DNA of 64,000 nucleotides, taken from Paenibacillus xerothermodurans (GTDB lineage: Bacteria > Bacillota > Bacilli > Paenibacillales > NBRC-103111). Shown here one piece after another: positions 25,970 to 34,659 of the stretch. The position numbers were made by a program, and so were the translations under genes. The stretch's first letter is position 1. Every line of letters starts with the position of its first letter. Under the pieces are notes generated by a model. That model was not told the DNA's origin, searched no databases, and saw nothing but the letters and a program-made list of their open reading frames with translations. Location: the NCBI RefSeq assembly GCF_002220865.2, contig NZ_NHRJ02000003.1, positions 125,244 to 189,243 of the forward strand, in the 5' to 3' direction.

Positions 25970-25998
25970 TTGACACTACCAACGAGCTAGTGTACTAT
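25970..25998 (+). promoter_or_regulatory. SigA promoter of the GntR/ABC operon
   Basis: Consensus TTGACA at 25970-25975 and TACTAT at 25993-25998 with a 17-base spacer. Confidence 0.82.
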
Positions 25999-26013
25999 TC
26001 GACTAGAACACTA
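25988..26013. promoter_or_regulatory. Probable GntR (YtrA-type) operator
   Basis: Inverted repeat TAGTGTACTA - 6 bases - TAGAACACTA, arms agreeing at 9 of 10 positions, covering the -10 element and the likely transcription start. The third-party regulator most likely to bind is the GntR protein encoded as the second gene of the same operon. Confidence 0.72.
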
Positions 26014-26025
26014 ACTCATTTCGGA

Positions 26026-26826
26026 ATGAGCGAGCAAGCATTGAACGCTGGTTGGAATCTTTTAAAGAAAGAGCTTGCGTTTGGGATCAGGCTGTTCGCA
26101 GCTCCTAAGATATACGTGTGGATTGTTCTCATTCTAGGAGCTTTGTCCGTATACCTGGCGCACCGTTTTCAAACAGGCGCCGTGAGCCACATATGGCTCG
26201 CCGTCATATACCTGCATGCGCTCAGTCCATCGATCTTCATGCTGCTTAGTCTCCGGAAGGAGCGTGAACACTCCCCGCTGTGGCTGCAGCTGCCCTTGCC
26301 GGGTTGGAAACTGCTGCTCGCGAAATACGCGGCTGCCGCAGCGGCATTCGTCGCCGGATTGCTCACATCAAGCACCTTATTGCTTTTGACGTATACGCTG
26401 GAGTACCCCAATCGAGCACAGTATCTTGCAGGGAGTGTCGAGCAGCCTTTCATCGAGAACGAATTTCGGCTGTTCCTTGGTTTTCTGCAGGGCAAGCAGA
26501 TGACTCTGATCATTGAGTTTGTCTCAGTTTCGATCGGGCTGTCTGTGACCTTGGTTCTGATGTATCTCATCGCGGCTGCATTTCAGCACCGCATCGGACG
26601 TTGGAGCTGGCCCGCGGCTGTGGCGATCATAACTGCGGTCACCACACTTGAATATCTGTTTGAGGAAAGCTCCGCCTATCGATTTCTGTTCGGGTGGGGC
26701 GACATCGACGTGAGCGGTACGGATGCTGTTTTTTTTGCTGTCGGCCATTATGTTTGGTTTTGGATTAATTTAGCGATCTGTTTTTATGTATCTTCTTGGT
26801 TGTTGGATCGTATGGTGGAGGTGTAG
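26026..26826 (+). CDS. ABC exporter membrane subunit
   Basis: A 266-residue membrane protein with six hydrophobic segments, the first at about residues 27-50 (IYVWIVLILGALSVYLAH). It is the permease of an ABC-2-like exporter; the ATPase is the third gene of the unit. The start is placed at the ATG 28 bases after the -10 element; only a weak ribosome site (TTCGGA) precedes it, so the leader is very short and initiation may be inefficient. The gene product does not resemble a named family that I can state with confidence; in gene order it matches YtrA-type operons, which respond to cell-wall antibiotics. Confidence 0.75.
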   Translation: MSEQALNAGWNLLKKELAFGIRLFAAPKIYVWIVLILGALSVYLAHRFQTGAVSHIWLAVIYLHALSPSIFMLLSLRKEREHSPLWLQLPLPGWKLLLAKYAAAAAAFVAGLLTSSTLLLLTYTLEYPNRAQYLAGSVEQPFIENEFRLFLGFLQGKQMTLIIEFVSVSIGLSVTLVLMYLIAAAFQHRIGRWSWPAAVAIITAVTTLEYLFEESSAYRFLFGWGDIDVSGTDAVFFAVGHYVWFWINLAICFYVSSWLLDRMVEV

Positions 26827-26829
26827 GCC

Positions 26830-27198
26830 ATGGTTGAGCCGTTTTCCAACGCGCAGCCGATTTATGTGCAGCTCGTGCAGCGTATCTGCCGCCAAATCGT
26901 GAGCCGTGAGGTTCAGCCTGGCGACAAACTGCCCTCAGTCCGGAATCTGGCAGTGCAGTTCGGGGTGAACCCTAACACGATACAGCGGGTAAATATGGAG
27001 TTGGAGCGGATGGGAGTTGTGGAAAGCAGGAGAGGGCAGGGGATCTACGTGACTGAGGATACATCGCGCTTAACTTTGCTGCGGGCACAGCTGAAGGAAG
27101 AGCAAATCACACGATTTACAAATGAAATGCGGGAGCTGGGCTATACCGGGGAGGAAATCGTGGCAGGCGTGCAAGCGTTTGTGAACGCGCAGCGATAA
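26830..27198 (+). CDS. GntR family repressor, YtrA subfamily
   Basis: A 122-residue regulator: an N-terminal winged helix (PIYVQLVQRICRQIVSREVQ, GDKLPSVRNLAVQFGVNPNT, VVESRRGQGIYV) and only a short C-terminal dimerisation part of about 45 residues. That short form is the YtrA subfamily, typically found with ABC exporter genes. It starts 4 bases after the permease stop and precedes the ATPase by 18 bases. Autoregulation through the dyad at 25988-26013 is likely. Confidence 0.88.
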   Translation: MVEPFSNAQPIYVQLVQRICRQIVSREVQPGDKLPSVRNLAVQFGVNPNTIQRVNMELERMGVVESRRGQGIYVTEDTSRLTLLRAQLKEEQITRFTNEMRELGYTGEEIVAGVQAFVNAQR

Positions 27199-27216
27199 GG
27201 GACAGGAGCTACCGGG

Positions 27217-27930
27217 ATGCAAAACGAGACACAGGAATGGGCTGCGGGACAGGAGCCGATTATTGTTTTTGAACAGGTGAGCAAAAAATTTCCCGGCAAA
27301 ACAGCCTTGAGATACGTGAGTTTTACAATTCCGAGAGGAGAAATCATCGGAGTCATAGGAACGAACGGCAGCGGCAAATCAACCCTCTTAAAGCTCATGG
27401 CCGGATTGCACCGGCCCAGCACAGGGCGGGTGCTTGTTGATGGAGTGTCCGCAGGCCGGCTGAGCTGCAGGGATGTGGTGTTTTTATCGGAGCGGGATGT
27501 GTATTATCCAATGTATTCAGTGGAGAAATCCGTGAATTTTTACAGCAGCTTATACGCAGATTTTGATCCGCAGAAGGCGATGGACCTAGTGCGAGCGTTC
27601 GATTTGGATCCGGCACAGCATTTGGATAACATGTCAAAAGGACACCGCTCCCGCTTGAAAATAGCATTGGCTCTCGCGCGGCAAGTTCCGTTAATCGTAA
27701 TGGATGAACCGCTGTCCGGTCTCGATCCGTTGGTGCGGGAGTCTATCATTCGAACTCTAATTTCGTTTATTGATATGGAAAAACAAACGCTTGTGATGAC
27801 TACACATGAAGTGGATGAAATCGAGCCGCTGCTAGACCGGGTGATACTGGTGCGAGAAGGTGAGCTCATTGCTTTTCAGAGAGTCGAACACATTCATGCC
27901 GAAAATGGTATGAAATTGGTAGTTGGATGA
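27217..27930 (+). CDS. ABC exporter ATP-binding subunit
   Basis: A 237-residue ATPase. Walker A is GTNGSGKST, Walker B LIVMDEPLSGLDP, the switch His is in TTHEVDE. The signature motif is degenerate, MSKGHRSRLKIALALA in place of LSGGQ, as in the YtrB/YhcG-like ATPases of GntR-linked exporters. The start follows AGGAGC. It works with the membrane protein two genes upstream and completes a permease-regulator-ATPase operon. Confidence 0.9.
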   Translation: MQNETQEWAAGQEPIIVFEQVSKKFPGKTALRYVSFTIPRGEIIGVIGTNGSGKSTLLKLMAGLHRPSTGRVLVDGVSAGRLSCRDVVFLSERDVYYPMYSVEKSVNFYSSLYADFDPQKAMDLVRAFDLDPAQHLDNMSKGHRSRLKIALALARQVPLIVMDEPLSGLDPLVRESIIRTLISFIDMEKQTLVMTTHEVDEIEPLLDRVILVREGELIAFQRVEHIHAENGMKLVVG

Positions 27931-27996
27931 AAAAAATGGTTTAATAACCACTTGTTATATAAAAAAATGTTTTTATAATGAAAAGGGGAACTCCAT

Positions 27997-28977
27997 ATGG
28001 GAAGAAAAGGTGTAGCTTGGATAATCATTGGGGTGTTGATCACGACGTTGATAGGACTCATTGTGATAAAATCCGACTCTTTCATCAGTGCAAACTCACT
28101 CGGGGGCAGCGAACATCGCAAATGGAATGAAGAATCATTGAAAGGCCACGGCACGGACAAGATAGTTCAACTTACCATGGAGGGTGTGATAGCAGAACAG
28201 ACCGGTGGTTTAATGGGCGGCGGAGGGCTGAATGCAGCCGACTTCATCAGCCAGCTGGAGCAAACACGCCTGGATGAGGACGTGAAGGCAGTAGTGATTC
28301 GCGTGAATAGTCCGGGAGGCGAGGTTGTGGCGTCTGACGAGATTCATTCGAAAATTCTGGAGCTAAAGCAAGCGGGCAAGCCCGTGATTGTCAGCATGGG
28401 CTCGGTAGCGGCTTCAGGCGGGTACTATATTTCGGCTCCGGCGGACTACATCTTTGCGAATCCTGCCACAATGACTGGCAGCTTGGGTGTTATTTTCTCG
28501 GTCGGCAACTATGAGAAGGCAGCAGACTGGCTCGGCTACACAGAAAACACGATTAAAAGCGGAGCGTACAAAGACATTGGCAGCCCTCTGCGTGAAATGA
28601 CACCTGAGGAGCAGCAAATATTACAGACCCTGGTGGATGAAAGCTATCAACAGTTTGTTACAATCATCGAAAAAGGTCGTAATTTGCCGCGGGAAAAGGT
28701 ACTTCAGATTGCCGACGGGCGTATTTATACCGGTCAGCAGGCAAAGGCGTTAGGTTTGGTGGATGAATTTGGCACACTGGAGACGGCCACCAATCACGCA
28801 GCTAAAAAAGCGGGAGTACAAGAGTACGAGCTGGTGCGCTATTCTAAGGAGCCCTCTTTCTCTGATCTATTCAGCGGAGCGATGGTGAAATCCGCTAACC
28901 CGGGCGCCGAAATGTTGAAAGAGATTTTGCCTGATGCTTCCATCGGACCTAAATTAATGTACTTATATCAGTCCTGA
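27997..28977 (+). CDS. sppA: Signal peptide peptidase SppA
   Basis: A 326-residue membrane-anchored serine protease that degrades cleaved signal peptides. One N-terminal membrane helix (about residues 5-27), then the ClpP-like fold. The nucleophile is the Ser in AASGGYY (about residue 140) and the general base is the Lys in IKSGAYKD (about residue 187), the Ser/Lys dyad of the bacterial short form. The ATG follows AAAAGGGGAACTCC. It is followed at 57 bases by an RDD-family membrane gene. Confidence 0.92.
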   Translation: MGRKGVAWIIIGVLITTLIGLIVIKSDSFISANSLGGSEHRKWNEESLKGHGTDKIVQLTMEGVIAEQTGGLMGGGGLNAADFISQLEQTRLDEDVKAVVIRVNSPGGEVVASDEIHSKILELKQAGKPVIVSMGSVAASGGYYISAPADYIFANPATMTGSLGVIFSVGNYEKAADWLGYTENTIKSGAYKDIGSPLREMTPEEQQILQTLVDESYQQFVTIIEKGRNLPREKVLQIADGRIYTGQQAKALGLVDEFGTLETATNHAAKKAGVQEYELVRYSKEPSFSDLFSGAMVKSANPGAEMLKEILPDASIGPKLMYLYQS

Positions 28978-29034
28978 TTCATAAACATTTATATAGCTCA
29001 CCTGTTTGATTGTAAGAAAAAAAGACGGAGTGTG

Positions 29035-29514
29035 ATGCAGGCTATGGAAAGACCTAACGACAATGAACCATTAGCACCGATGGGGAATGTCCCATTCACC
29101 GGAATGCGACCGGCGGTCGAACAAAGATATGCAGGGTTTTGGATTCGCTTTGCGGCATTGATACTGGATGTCATTGCTCTTCAAATCGTGTTCATAGTGA
29201 TGAACCTGCTGCTTGGTGAGGACTTATTGGAGCCGTCGACAGGCGTATCACTGTTTCAATCGCTGCTCTCGTTGGTTTATTACATTGTCATGACGGTGGT
29301 GTATGGTCAGACGGTAGGCAAGATGGCTACGGGCATTAAGGTGGTCCGTGCGGATGGCGGAGCGAATACTTGGGGAAGCATTATCCTGAGAGAGCTGCCG
29401 GGTAAGCTGGTGTCAAGCATCATTCTGTGCATCGGCTACATGATGGCAGGCTGGGATCGTGAGAAGCGTGCGCTGCACGACCGTATGGCAAGCACTCGAG
29501 TAGTGAAAATTTAA
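29035..29514 (+). CDS. RDD family membrane protein
   Basis: A 159-residue membrane protein with the RDD pattern: RYAGFWIRFAALILD at the first helix (Arg and Asp) and WDREKRALHDRMASTRVV at the end (second Asp). Three hydrophobic segments are visible. RDD proteins have been linked to ion transport, but most are unassigned. The ATG at 29035 is 4 bases after GGAG, rather close; a GTG one codon earlier overlaps it more, and an ATG at 29044 is also possible. It follows sppA, as in several Bacillales. Confidence 0.8.
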   Translation: MQAMERPNDNEPLAPMGNVPFTGMRPAVEQRYAGFWIRFAALILDVIALQIVFIVMNLLLGEDLLEPSTGVSLFQSLLSLVYYIVMTVVYGQTVGKMATGIKVVRADGGANTWGSIILRELPGKLVSSIILCIGYMMAGWDREKRALHDRMASTRVVKI

Positions 29515-29530
29515 ACACGATTTTCTAGCG

Positions 29531-29557
29531 GACCCTACGTGCATACGACGTGGGGTC
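29531..29557 (+). terminator. Terminator after RDD gene
   Basis: GACCCTACGT and ACGTGGGGTC arms, then TTAGATTTT. The following 240 bases, up to the hemQ terminator, are GC-rich and show no gene. Confidence 0.65.
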
Positions 29558-29800
29558 TTAGATTTTCAGCGCTTATCCCGTCCGCACGCAGCCATGCTCG
29601 TTATGCAGGAGGGACAGACAACAGGCGATCGTGCGAGCGACTCCTCCAGCGCGATTGCTGGCAACTGCCAATCTAAAGAACAATGGGTGGTGTGCGTCCT
29701 GAGCGGGGGGAGCGCTGGCTGACATCGACCTATCGCTTCGCTATTCCAGTCGGCACTTAGTTATACTCCGGAGTTATGAACTGCACTCTGCGGCAATAAA

Positions 29801-29833
29801 AGACCCTGCGTGCGGCGAGGCCGCGCAGGGTCT
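29801..29833 (-). terminator. Terminator of hemQ
   Basis: AGACCCTGCG and CGCAGGGTCT arms; on the minus strand a T-rich tract (TTTTATT) follows. Confidence 0.88.
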
Positions 29834-29849
29834 AATATTTATGCCGAAA

Positions 29850-30596
29850 TTATAGCTTCAGCATCGCTTGCATTTTCTCGCGATCCAACAGGTTGCCCAC
29901 GTAGAAATCGCCAAATTCGCCGAACCGTGCGCTGGTTTCATCGAAGCGCATCTCGTGGACGATTTTTTTGAACTGCAGGGCATCATCCGCGAACAGGGTC
30001 ACGCCCCACTCCCAGTCGTCCAACCCCATGGAGCCAGTAATGATCTGCTTGATTTTACCTGCGTAGTTGCGGCCGATCATGCCGTGGTTGCGCATAAATG
30101 CACGCCGCTCCTCGACAGAAAGCATGTACCAGTTGTCATTGCCCTCGCGGCGCTTGTTCATCGGATAGAAGCAGACGTGCTTCGCCTTCGGCAGGGTAGG
30201 CTTCAAACGTGCCACAATCTCCGGGTCCTGCATCGGATCCTCGCCGGGCTTAGCCATATAGGAGCCCAGCTCTACGATCGAGACATAGGAGTAAGTAGGG
30301 ATGGACACTTGTCCGAACAGAGATTTGTTGAACACGGTCTCCAGCTCATTCAGCTCTTCCAGCGTTTCACGCAGGTGCATGAACATAAAGTCCGCTTTTT
30401 GTCCTACGATGCTGTAGAAAGCAGTGCTGCCCTGTTTTTCATCCTCGGTCCTCTGGTATTTGGCCAGCAAATCGTACAGCTCGTCCTCCGCGCGGTTCCT
30501 CTCTTGTTGAGACAAGTTTCTCCACGCCGCCCAATCGATAGCGCGAAAATCATTCAACGCGTACCAGCCTTCTAATGTCTGCATTGCTTCACTCAT
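29850..30596 (-). CDS. hemQ: Coproheme decarboxylase HemQ
   Basis: A 248-residue member of the chlorite-dismutase fold, which decarboxylates coproheme with hydrogen peroxide to give heme b, the last step of the coproporphyrin-dependent pathway of Gram-positive bacteria. Typical segments are [41 protein letters not shown] with the tyrosines expected for HemQ, and [20 protein letters not shown] which carries the region of the proximal His. The start MSEAM is 9 bases after AAAGGGAG. Divergent from yuiB; with ctaA it covers late heme synthesis in this window. Confidence 0.93.
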   Translation of the reverse strand: MSEAMQTLEGWYALNDFRAIDWAAWRNLSQQERNRAEDELYDLLAKYQRTEDEKQGSTAFYSIVGQKADFMFMHLRETLEELNELETVFNKSLFGQVSIPTYSYVSIVELGSYMAKPGEDPMQDPEIVARLKPTLPKAKHVCFYPMNKRREGNDNWYMLSVEERRAFMRNHGMIGRNYAGKIKQIITGSMGLDDWEWGVTLFADDALQFKKIVHEMRFDETSARFGEFGDFYVGNLLDREKMQAMLKL

Positions 30597-30776
30597 CAGG
30601 CACAACTCCCTTTATAGATGTTGGAAATATCGTCTAATTCGTTTCATTGTAACGAAATCGGGATGAAAGGGCAAATTACGCGGGTTCATCAAGCATTCAC
30701 TTTACCGGACAGGCAGTTTTCTATAAAATATAGTATGCAATAGATTATATTCGGGTATCAAAAGGAGTTGGCGGTT

Positions 30777-31061
30777 GTGCTGCAGCTGATCATTGTTACC
30801 GTGTTGCTGTTCGTATTATTTTTCGGCCTCGGATTTATATTAAACATGCTGATGAAAACGACCTGGTTTCCCATCTACGGTTACATCGCGCTTGTGATTG
30901 GTCTGGTCATTTACTGGGGTTGGGGGACAGGCTCTCTGGCGTCGAATTTGGCGGAATACTACATAGTGGATTATATCCCGGCGCTTGGTGGACTGATCGG
31001 GGCCATATTGAGCGGTTCTACTATTAAAATGCTGCGCACGAAGGGCTATCAAATGTTCTAG
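30777..31061 (+). CDS. yuiB: YuiB-like membrane protein
   Basis: A 94-residue protein with three hydrophobic segments and almost no soluble part, ending SGSTIKMLRTKGYQMF. It resembles Bacillus YuiB, of unknown function and located near NDH-type genes there too. The GTG at 30777 is 9 bases after AAAGGAG; the TTG three codons upstream overlaps that site. Confidence 0.75.
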   Translation: MLQLIIVTVLLFVLFFGLGFILNMLMKTTWFPIYGYIALVIGLVIYWGWGTGSLASNLAEYYIVDYIPALGGLIGAILSGSTIKMLRTKGYQMF

Positions 31062-31112
31062 CATCCGGATGCAGGCTGATGGCTCACTCCGCAGCGGAAA
31101 GAGAGTGAAGCG

Positions 31113-31310
31113 ATGAACGGTCAATCGCGCAAAGATATTGTGCCTGGCATCAAGGTGCAAATTGTACAGAAGCAGGATCAGCGATCCGGCAAACTCACGG
31201 CGGGTGTTGTAAAAGATATTTTGACCAATTCACCCAGCCATCCGCATGGTATTAAGGTGAGGTTAACCGACGGCACGGTGGGCAGAGTGAAGCAAATCGT
31301 CACCGACTGA
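31113..31310 (+). CDS. ywbE: YwbE family protein
   Basis: A 65-residue basic protein matching the YwbE family: RKDIVPGIKVQIVQKQDQRS, GKLTAGVVKDILTNSPSHPH and GIKVRLTDGTVGRV. The fold is probably an SH3-like barrel (KOW-like pattern), and the family function is unknown. The ATG follows AAGAGAGTGAAGCG. A tandem repeat starts directly after its stop. Confidence 0.9.
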   Translation: MNGQSRKDIVPGIKVQIVQKQDQRSGKLTAGVVKDILTNSPSHPHGIKVRLTDGTVGRVKQIVTD

Positions 31311-31320
31311 GGCGTAGGGT

Positions 31321-31670
31321 GAGCGGCGGTAGACGGTGAAGCGCAACGGTGTGGGCACGCGGCAAGCGACCGCGGCGGTGGACGGCGAAGCGCGCCGTGT
31401 GGACACGCGGCAAGTGACCGCGGCGGGTGGACGGTGAAGCGCACCGAGCGGACACGCGGCAAGTGACCGCGGCGGTGGACGGTGAAGCGCACCGTGCGGA
31501 CACGCGGCAAGGACCGCGGCGGTGGACGGTGAAGCGCACCGTGCGGACACGCGGCAAGGACCGCGGCGGTGGACGGTGAAGCGCACCGTGTGGGCACGCG
31601 GCAAGCGACCGCCCCGGCAGACGGCGAAGGCACCGTGTCGGCCAGTGGCGAGCTACCGTGGCGGTAGACG
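31321..31670. repeat. GC-rich tandem repeat, about 7-8 copies of 47-49 bases
   Basis: Repeats start (at GACGG(T/C)GAAG) at 31332, 31381, 31430, 31478, 31525, 31572 and 31620, with a degenerate copy near 31667, giving periods of 49, 49, 48, 47, 47, 48 and 47. A copy reads roughly GACGGTGAAGCGCACCGTG - CGGACACGCGGCAAG - (T)GACCGCGGCGGTG. The mixed period breaks any frame, so it is not a coding repeat. The remaining gap to dnaB (31671-31870) has no gene. Confidence 0.92.
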
Positions 31671-31870
31671 TCACGGCCGTCTGCGCGCAAGACAGTGTGG
31701 ACTGCATGCTCGCCTAGCTCGGTGCAGGCGGGCTAGTGCAGCCCAGAAGATCATGACTGCTAATGTATAAGGCGGTCATGATTTTTTCATATGTTTTCAT
31801 GCCCCAGCGTGTCGATTTGTGTGGTAATATGGAGTTTAGCACGTTAGAACATAGATAGGATTTGAAGCTT

Positions 31871-33367
31871 ATGCGGATAACAAATATGCTGCATTTCTCT
31901 GAGTATCACCGTTTTTACGTGGTGCGGGATTTCTCATTGAGCAGCTTGGATATGAAGATGTTGTCTACCCTGTATCAGCCGATGGTCGGTGCTTTTGCGA
32001 TAAGCCTGTACCATACGCTGTTTCTGCAGCTTCCTTCTGACAAAGTCGGCCATTCGCCGATCGAACAACAGCGCAAGCTGTTTCTTGGATTGGAGCTGGA
32101 ATCGGGGGAGAGGGGACGCAAGTATTTTATTGAGCAAACGTCAAAGTTGGAGGCCGTAGGCCTGCTCAGCACAAACCGCAAATTTGCTGCCGCTTCCGAC
32201 GACTATGTGTATGAATACATACTTTCTCCGCCGTTGTCGCCTAATGAATTTTTCAAAAATCAGCATTTAACCCTGCTTTTGCATGACAAGGTGGGAAAAT
32301 ATATGGTGTTTGCGCTGCGTGACGAGATGGTGCTGCCGCAGCTGGAGGAGATGAATGACACCAATACAGAGAATCTTTCAGTACCGTTCTATGAGCTGTT
32401 TCATCTAAATTCTCAGGTGATGGACGTCGAGCTGGAGCAGGCGTTCTTCGAAGCCGCGGCGGCAAAACCGTCCGGTTCCAAGCCTGAAGCGGCGAACAAA
32501 GGCTATGAGTATGCCGATATCATCAGGCATTTTCCACGAGAATCGGTGAATAGAGTGTTTGTCGAGCGGCTGAAATATGAATCAGAGCAGATGACTCAAA
32601 TCAACTTCGTCGCTAAAAAATACGGCCTTTACCTGACCGACATATGCAGACTGCTGGATGAGGAAGGGGTATTCGATGCACAGGGGGTCCTCATGCTCGA
32701 ACTGATGCAGCACAAGGCCAACATGGTGTTTCGTCAGGACAAGAAGCGCAGTGAAGAGCGCACCCGGTATCTGGCCAAGCTGGAACAGGACCGGACCGGC
32801 CCATCGGCTCGTACCGGCGGCGCCGGGTCCGGGTCTGAGGAACAAACGGTAGAGATGGAGTACTATCTCGAGGTGCCGGATATTTTCCAAGGTGAATGCA
32901 ACCAGCATCAATATAATTATATTTTGCGGAATGAGCCTTACACGTATCTGCTTGAAAAAATTTTCTCAAGAGGTACTGTTCCCGACGGGCTCCTGGATAC
33001 ACTGGCGAAGGTAGACCTGAATTATGGGTTGGACGAGGCTGTGATCAACGTACTTATTCATTATATATACGTAAACAAACGTTCATGGTCGAAGGGCTCT
33101 ATTGAATTCAGCGTGACGGACATGCTGGCTAAGCAGGTCAGCACATACGAACAGGCGGTGCAATATATACGCGAGCAAGCCAAATACAAAGAAGGCAGGA
33201 GCACCGCGCGAGGAACCGGTAGTCGCTCAGGAGCTGGCGGGCGCGGGATTAAACAAAAGCCGATGCTTCCGATCGTGGAAGACAAGGCAAGCTCACCGAT
33301 GTCACGCACCGCAGAAGAACGCGAAGCAATGCGCCGCCGTGCGCAGCTGCTCGACGGTAAGATGTAG
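31871..33367 (+). CDS. dnaB: Replication initiation and membrane attachment protein DnaB
   Basis: A 498-residue homologue of Bacillus DnaB (not the helicase), which with DnaD and DnaI loads the replicative helicase at oriC and on stalled forks. It starts with the typical HFSEYHRFYVVRDFSLSSLD and LYQPMVGAFAISLYHTLF, and has DnaD-like (DDBH) helical modules in the middle and near VLIHYIYVNKRSWSKG (about residue 400). The C-terminus is basic and disordered with GRGIKQKPMLP. The ATG at 31871 is 10 bases after AGGA; an ATG 15 bases further is also possible. dnaI follows, as in Bacillus. Confidence 0.88.
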   Translation: MRITNMLHFSEYHRFYVVRDFSLSSLDMKMLSTLYQPMVGAFAISLYHTLFLQLPSDKVGHSPIEQQRKLFLGLELESGERGRKYFIEQTSKLEAVGLLSTNRKFAAASDDYVYEYILSPPLSPNEFFKNQHLTLLLHDKVGKYMVFALRDEMVLPQLEEMNDTNTENLSVPFYELFHLNSQVMDVELEQAFFEAAAAKPSGSKPEAANKGYEYADIIRHFPRESVNRVFVERLKYESEQMTQINFVAKKYGLYLTDICRLLDEEGVFDAQGVLMLELMQHKANMVFRQDKKRSEERTRYLAKLEQDRTGPSARTGGAGSGSEEQTVEMEYYLEVPDIFQGECNQHQYNYILRNEPYTYLLEKIFSRGTVPDGLLDTLAKVDLNYGLDEAVINVLIHYIYVNKRSWSKGSIEFSVTDMLAKQVSTYEQAVQYIREQAKYKEGRSTARGTGSRSGAGGRGIKQKPMLPIVEDKASSPMSRTAEEREAMRRRAQLLDGKM

Positions 33368-33435
33368 CTGGCGGCACACGTCACCACGACGCTACCTCAT
33401 AGGAGAAACGAAGTGTTCGCCTTTTTGTCCGTTTG

Positions 33436-33464
33436 TTGCCACCACTGACTTGGTCTTATATAAT
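33436..33464 (+). promoter_or_regulatory. SigA promoter of dnaI
   Basis: TTGCCA at 33436-33441 and TATAAT at 33459-33464, 17-base spacer, in the 211-base gap between dnaB and dnaI. A stem GAGACC-GCAGCT-GGTCTC at about 33499-33516, extended by TTGC/GCAA, lies in the leader. Confidence 0.7.
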
Positions 33465-33578
33465 GAGACAACACAACAGCGATCGGAGAAATTTGCAAGA
33501 GACCGCAGCTGGTCTCGCAATCGACTGTAGTTGTCCGCCGCCGCTCGGTTCATCGATCTACTTAAGGAGGTGCGACCC

Positions 33579-34529
33579 TTGGAATCCCTCGCCGACATTT
33601 TAAAATCACTGCCCAACCAAAAGTACCGGCAGCAGGCCGAGCATAGGGCCAGAGAAATATTAGCGGATCCGCTAGTGCAGAAGCTGCGTGCAAAGTATCC
33701 GACATTGGATGATTACACAGTAAAAATCAACATTAACAAATTGTATCAATATGTAACCGAACATCGGAACTGCTCCGAATGCCCCGGGCTCGACCGCTGT
33801 CCGAATGATTTTACCGGGCATTACACGATGATCGCGGTGGAAAACGACAATGGCAAGACCGACATGTATGACTACAAAGTCACATGCAAAAAGCAGCTCG
33901 CTCAGCAGACGCAAGAGGCCATTCGCAGCCGGATCCGCAGCTTTTATGTCGATGAACGTGCTCTGTCGCAAGGTTACTCCTCCACGGAGATTTTTGATAA
34001 AGACCCGCATCGGGAGGAAGCGGTGGACCGGCTAATCAGCTATATTCTGACAACCAGGCAAGAAGGGCTGCAAAAGAATGGACTGTATTTGGCCGGTAGC
34101 TTCGGTACGGGAAAAACGTTTTTGATGTGTTACATGCTGCATGAATTAGCCAAAAGCGGATATACGGGTGCGATTGTGTATATGCCTGATTTTGCCGAGG
34201 ATTTGAAAGCCATGTTCCAAGACCCCCGGAAGCTGAAAGAAACCATCGACGTGCTAAAAGAAACCGACTTGCTCGTGTTCGATGATATCGGCGCGGAAAA
34301 CCTCAATCCATGGCTGCGTGATCATGTGATGGGCGCGATACTGAACTATCGCATGAATCGCAAGCCGACGTTCTTCACGTCCAATCACGATTTGACCGCG
34401 CTCCAGCAGCATTTTAGCTTCACCAGCAAGGATGGGGATGAAGAATTTAAGGGGCGGCGCATCATGGATCGGATACGTCCTTTCGTAGATGTGTTGCTCG
34501 TCAACGGCTATAACAAACGTGGTGTTTAA
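33579..34529 (+). CDS. dnaI: Primosomal helicase loader DnaI
   Basis: A 316-residue AAA+ ATPase. The N-terminal zinc-binding helicase-interaction domain contains CSECPGLDRCPNDFTGHY; the C-terminal AAA+ domain has Walker A GSFGTGKTF and Walker B LLVFDDIGAE, with FTSNHDL as sensor 1 and a C-terminal Arg-rich RIMDRIRPF. It loads the replicative helicase with DnaB and DnaD. The start is a TTG at 33579, fixed by AAGGAGG 8 bases upstream; a frame extending 48 bases further has no site. Confidence 0.93.
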   Translation: MESLADILKSLPNQKYRQQAEHRAREILADPLVQKLRAKYPTLDDYTVKININKLYQYVTEHRNCSECPGLDRCPNDFTGHYTMIAVENDNGKTDMYDYKVTCKKQLAQQTQEAIRSRIRSFYVDERALSQGYSSTEIFDKDPHREEAVDRLISYILTTRQEGLQKNGLYLAGSFGTGKTFLMCYMLHELAKSGYTGAIVYMPDFAEDLKAMFQDPRKLKETIDVLKETDLLVFDDIGAENLNPWLRDHVMGAILNYRMNRKPTFFTSNHDLTALQQHFSFTSKDGDEEFKGRRIMDRIRPFVDVLLVNGYNKRGV

Positions 34530-34602
34530 AAAAACGAGTCTGCTGTGGTCCGATTTATGTGCTAGACAAGCGTAGTCCGGGTCACGTGGCATTGAGCGCG
34601 AT

Positions 34603-34640
34603 AAAAAAGCCCGCCCCGTGTAAGTCACGGAACGAGCCTT
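34603..34640. terminator. Bidirectional terminator between dnaI and small membrane gene
   Basis: AAAAAAGCCCGCCCCGTG pairs with CACGGAACGAGCCTTT across TAAGT (two mismatches). Confidence 0.75.
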
Positions 34641-34659
34641 TGCACATTTGGTTCATGAA

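Noticed and set aside
31321-31670. Possible CRISPR array
   Set aside because: The copies are contiguous with no unique spacers of constant length, and no cas genes are in the window.
31178-31707. Overlapping frames giving repeated PHGALHRPPPRSLAA-type peptides
   Set aside because: They are translations of the tandem repeat; unit lengths of 47-49 shift the frame, and no start site is present.
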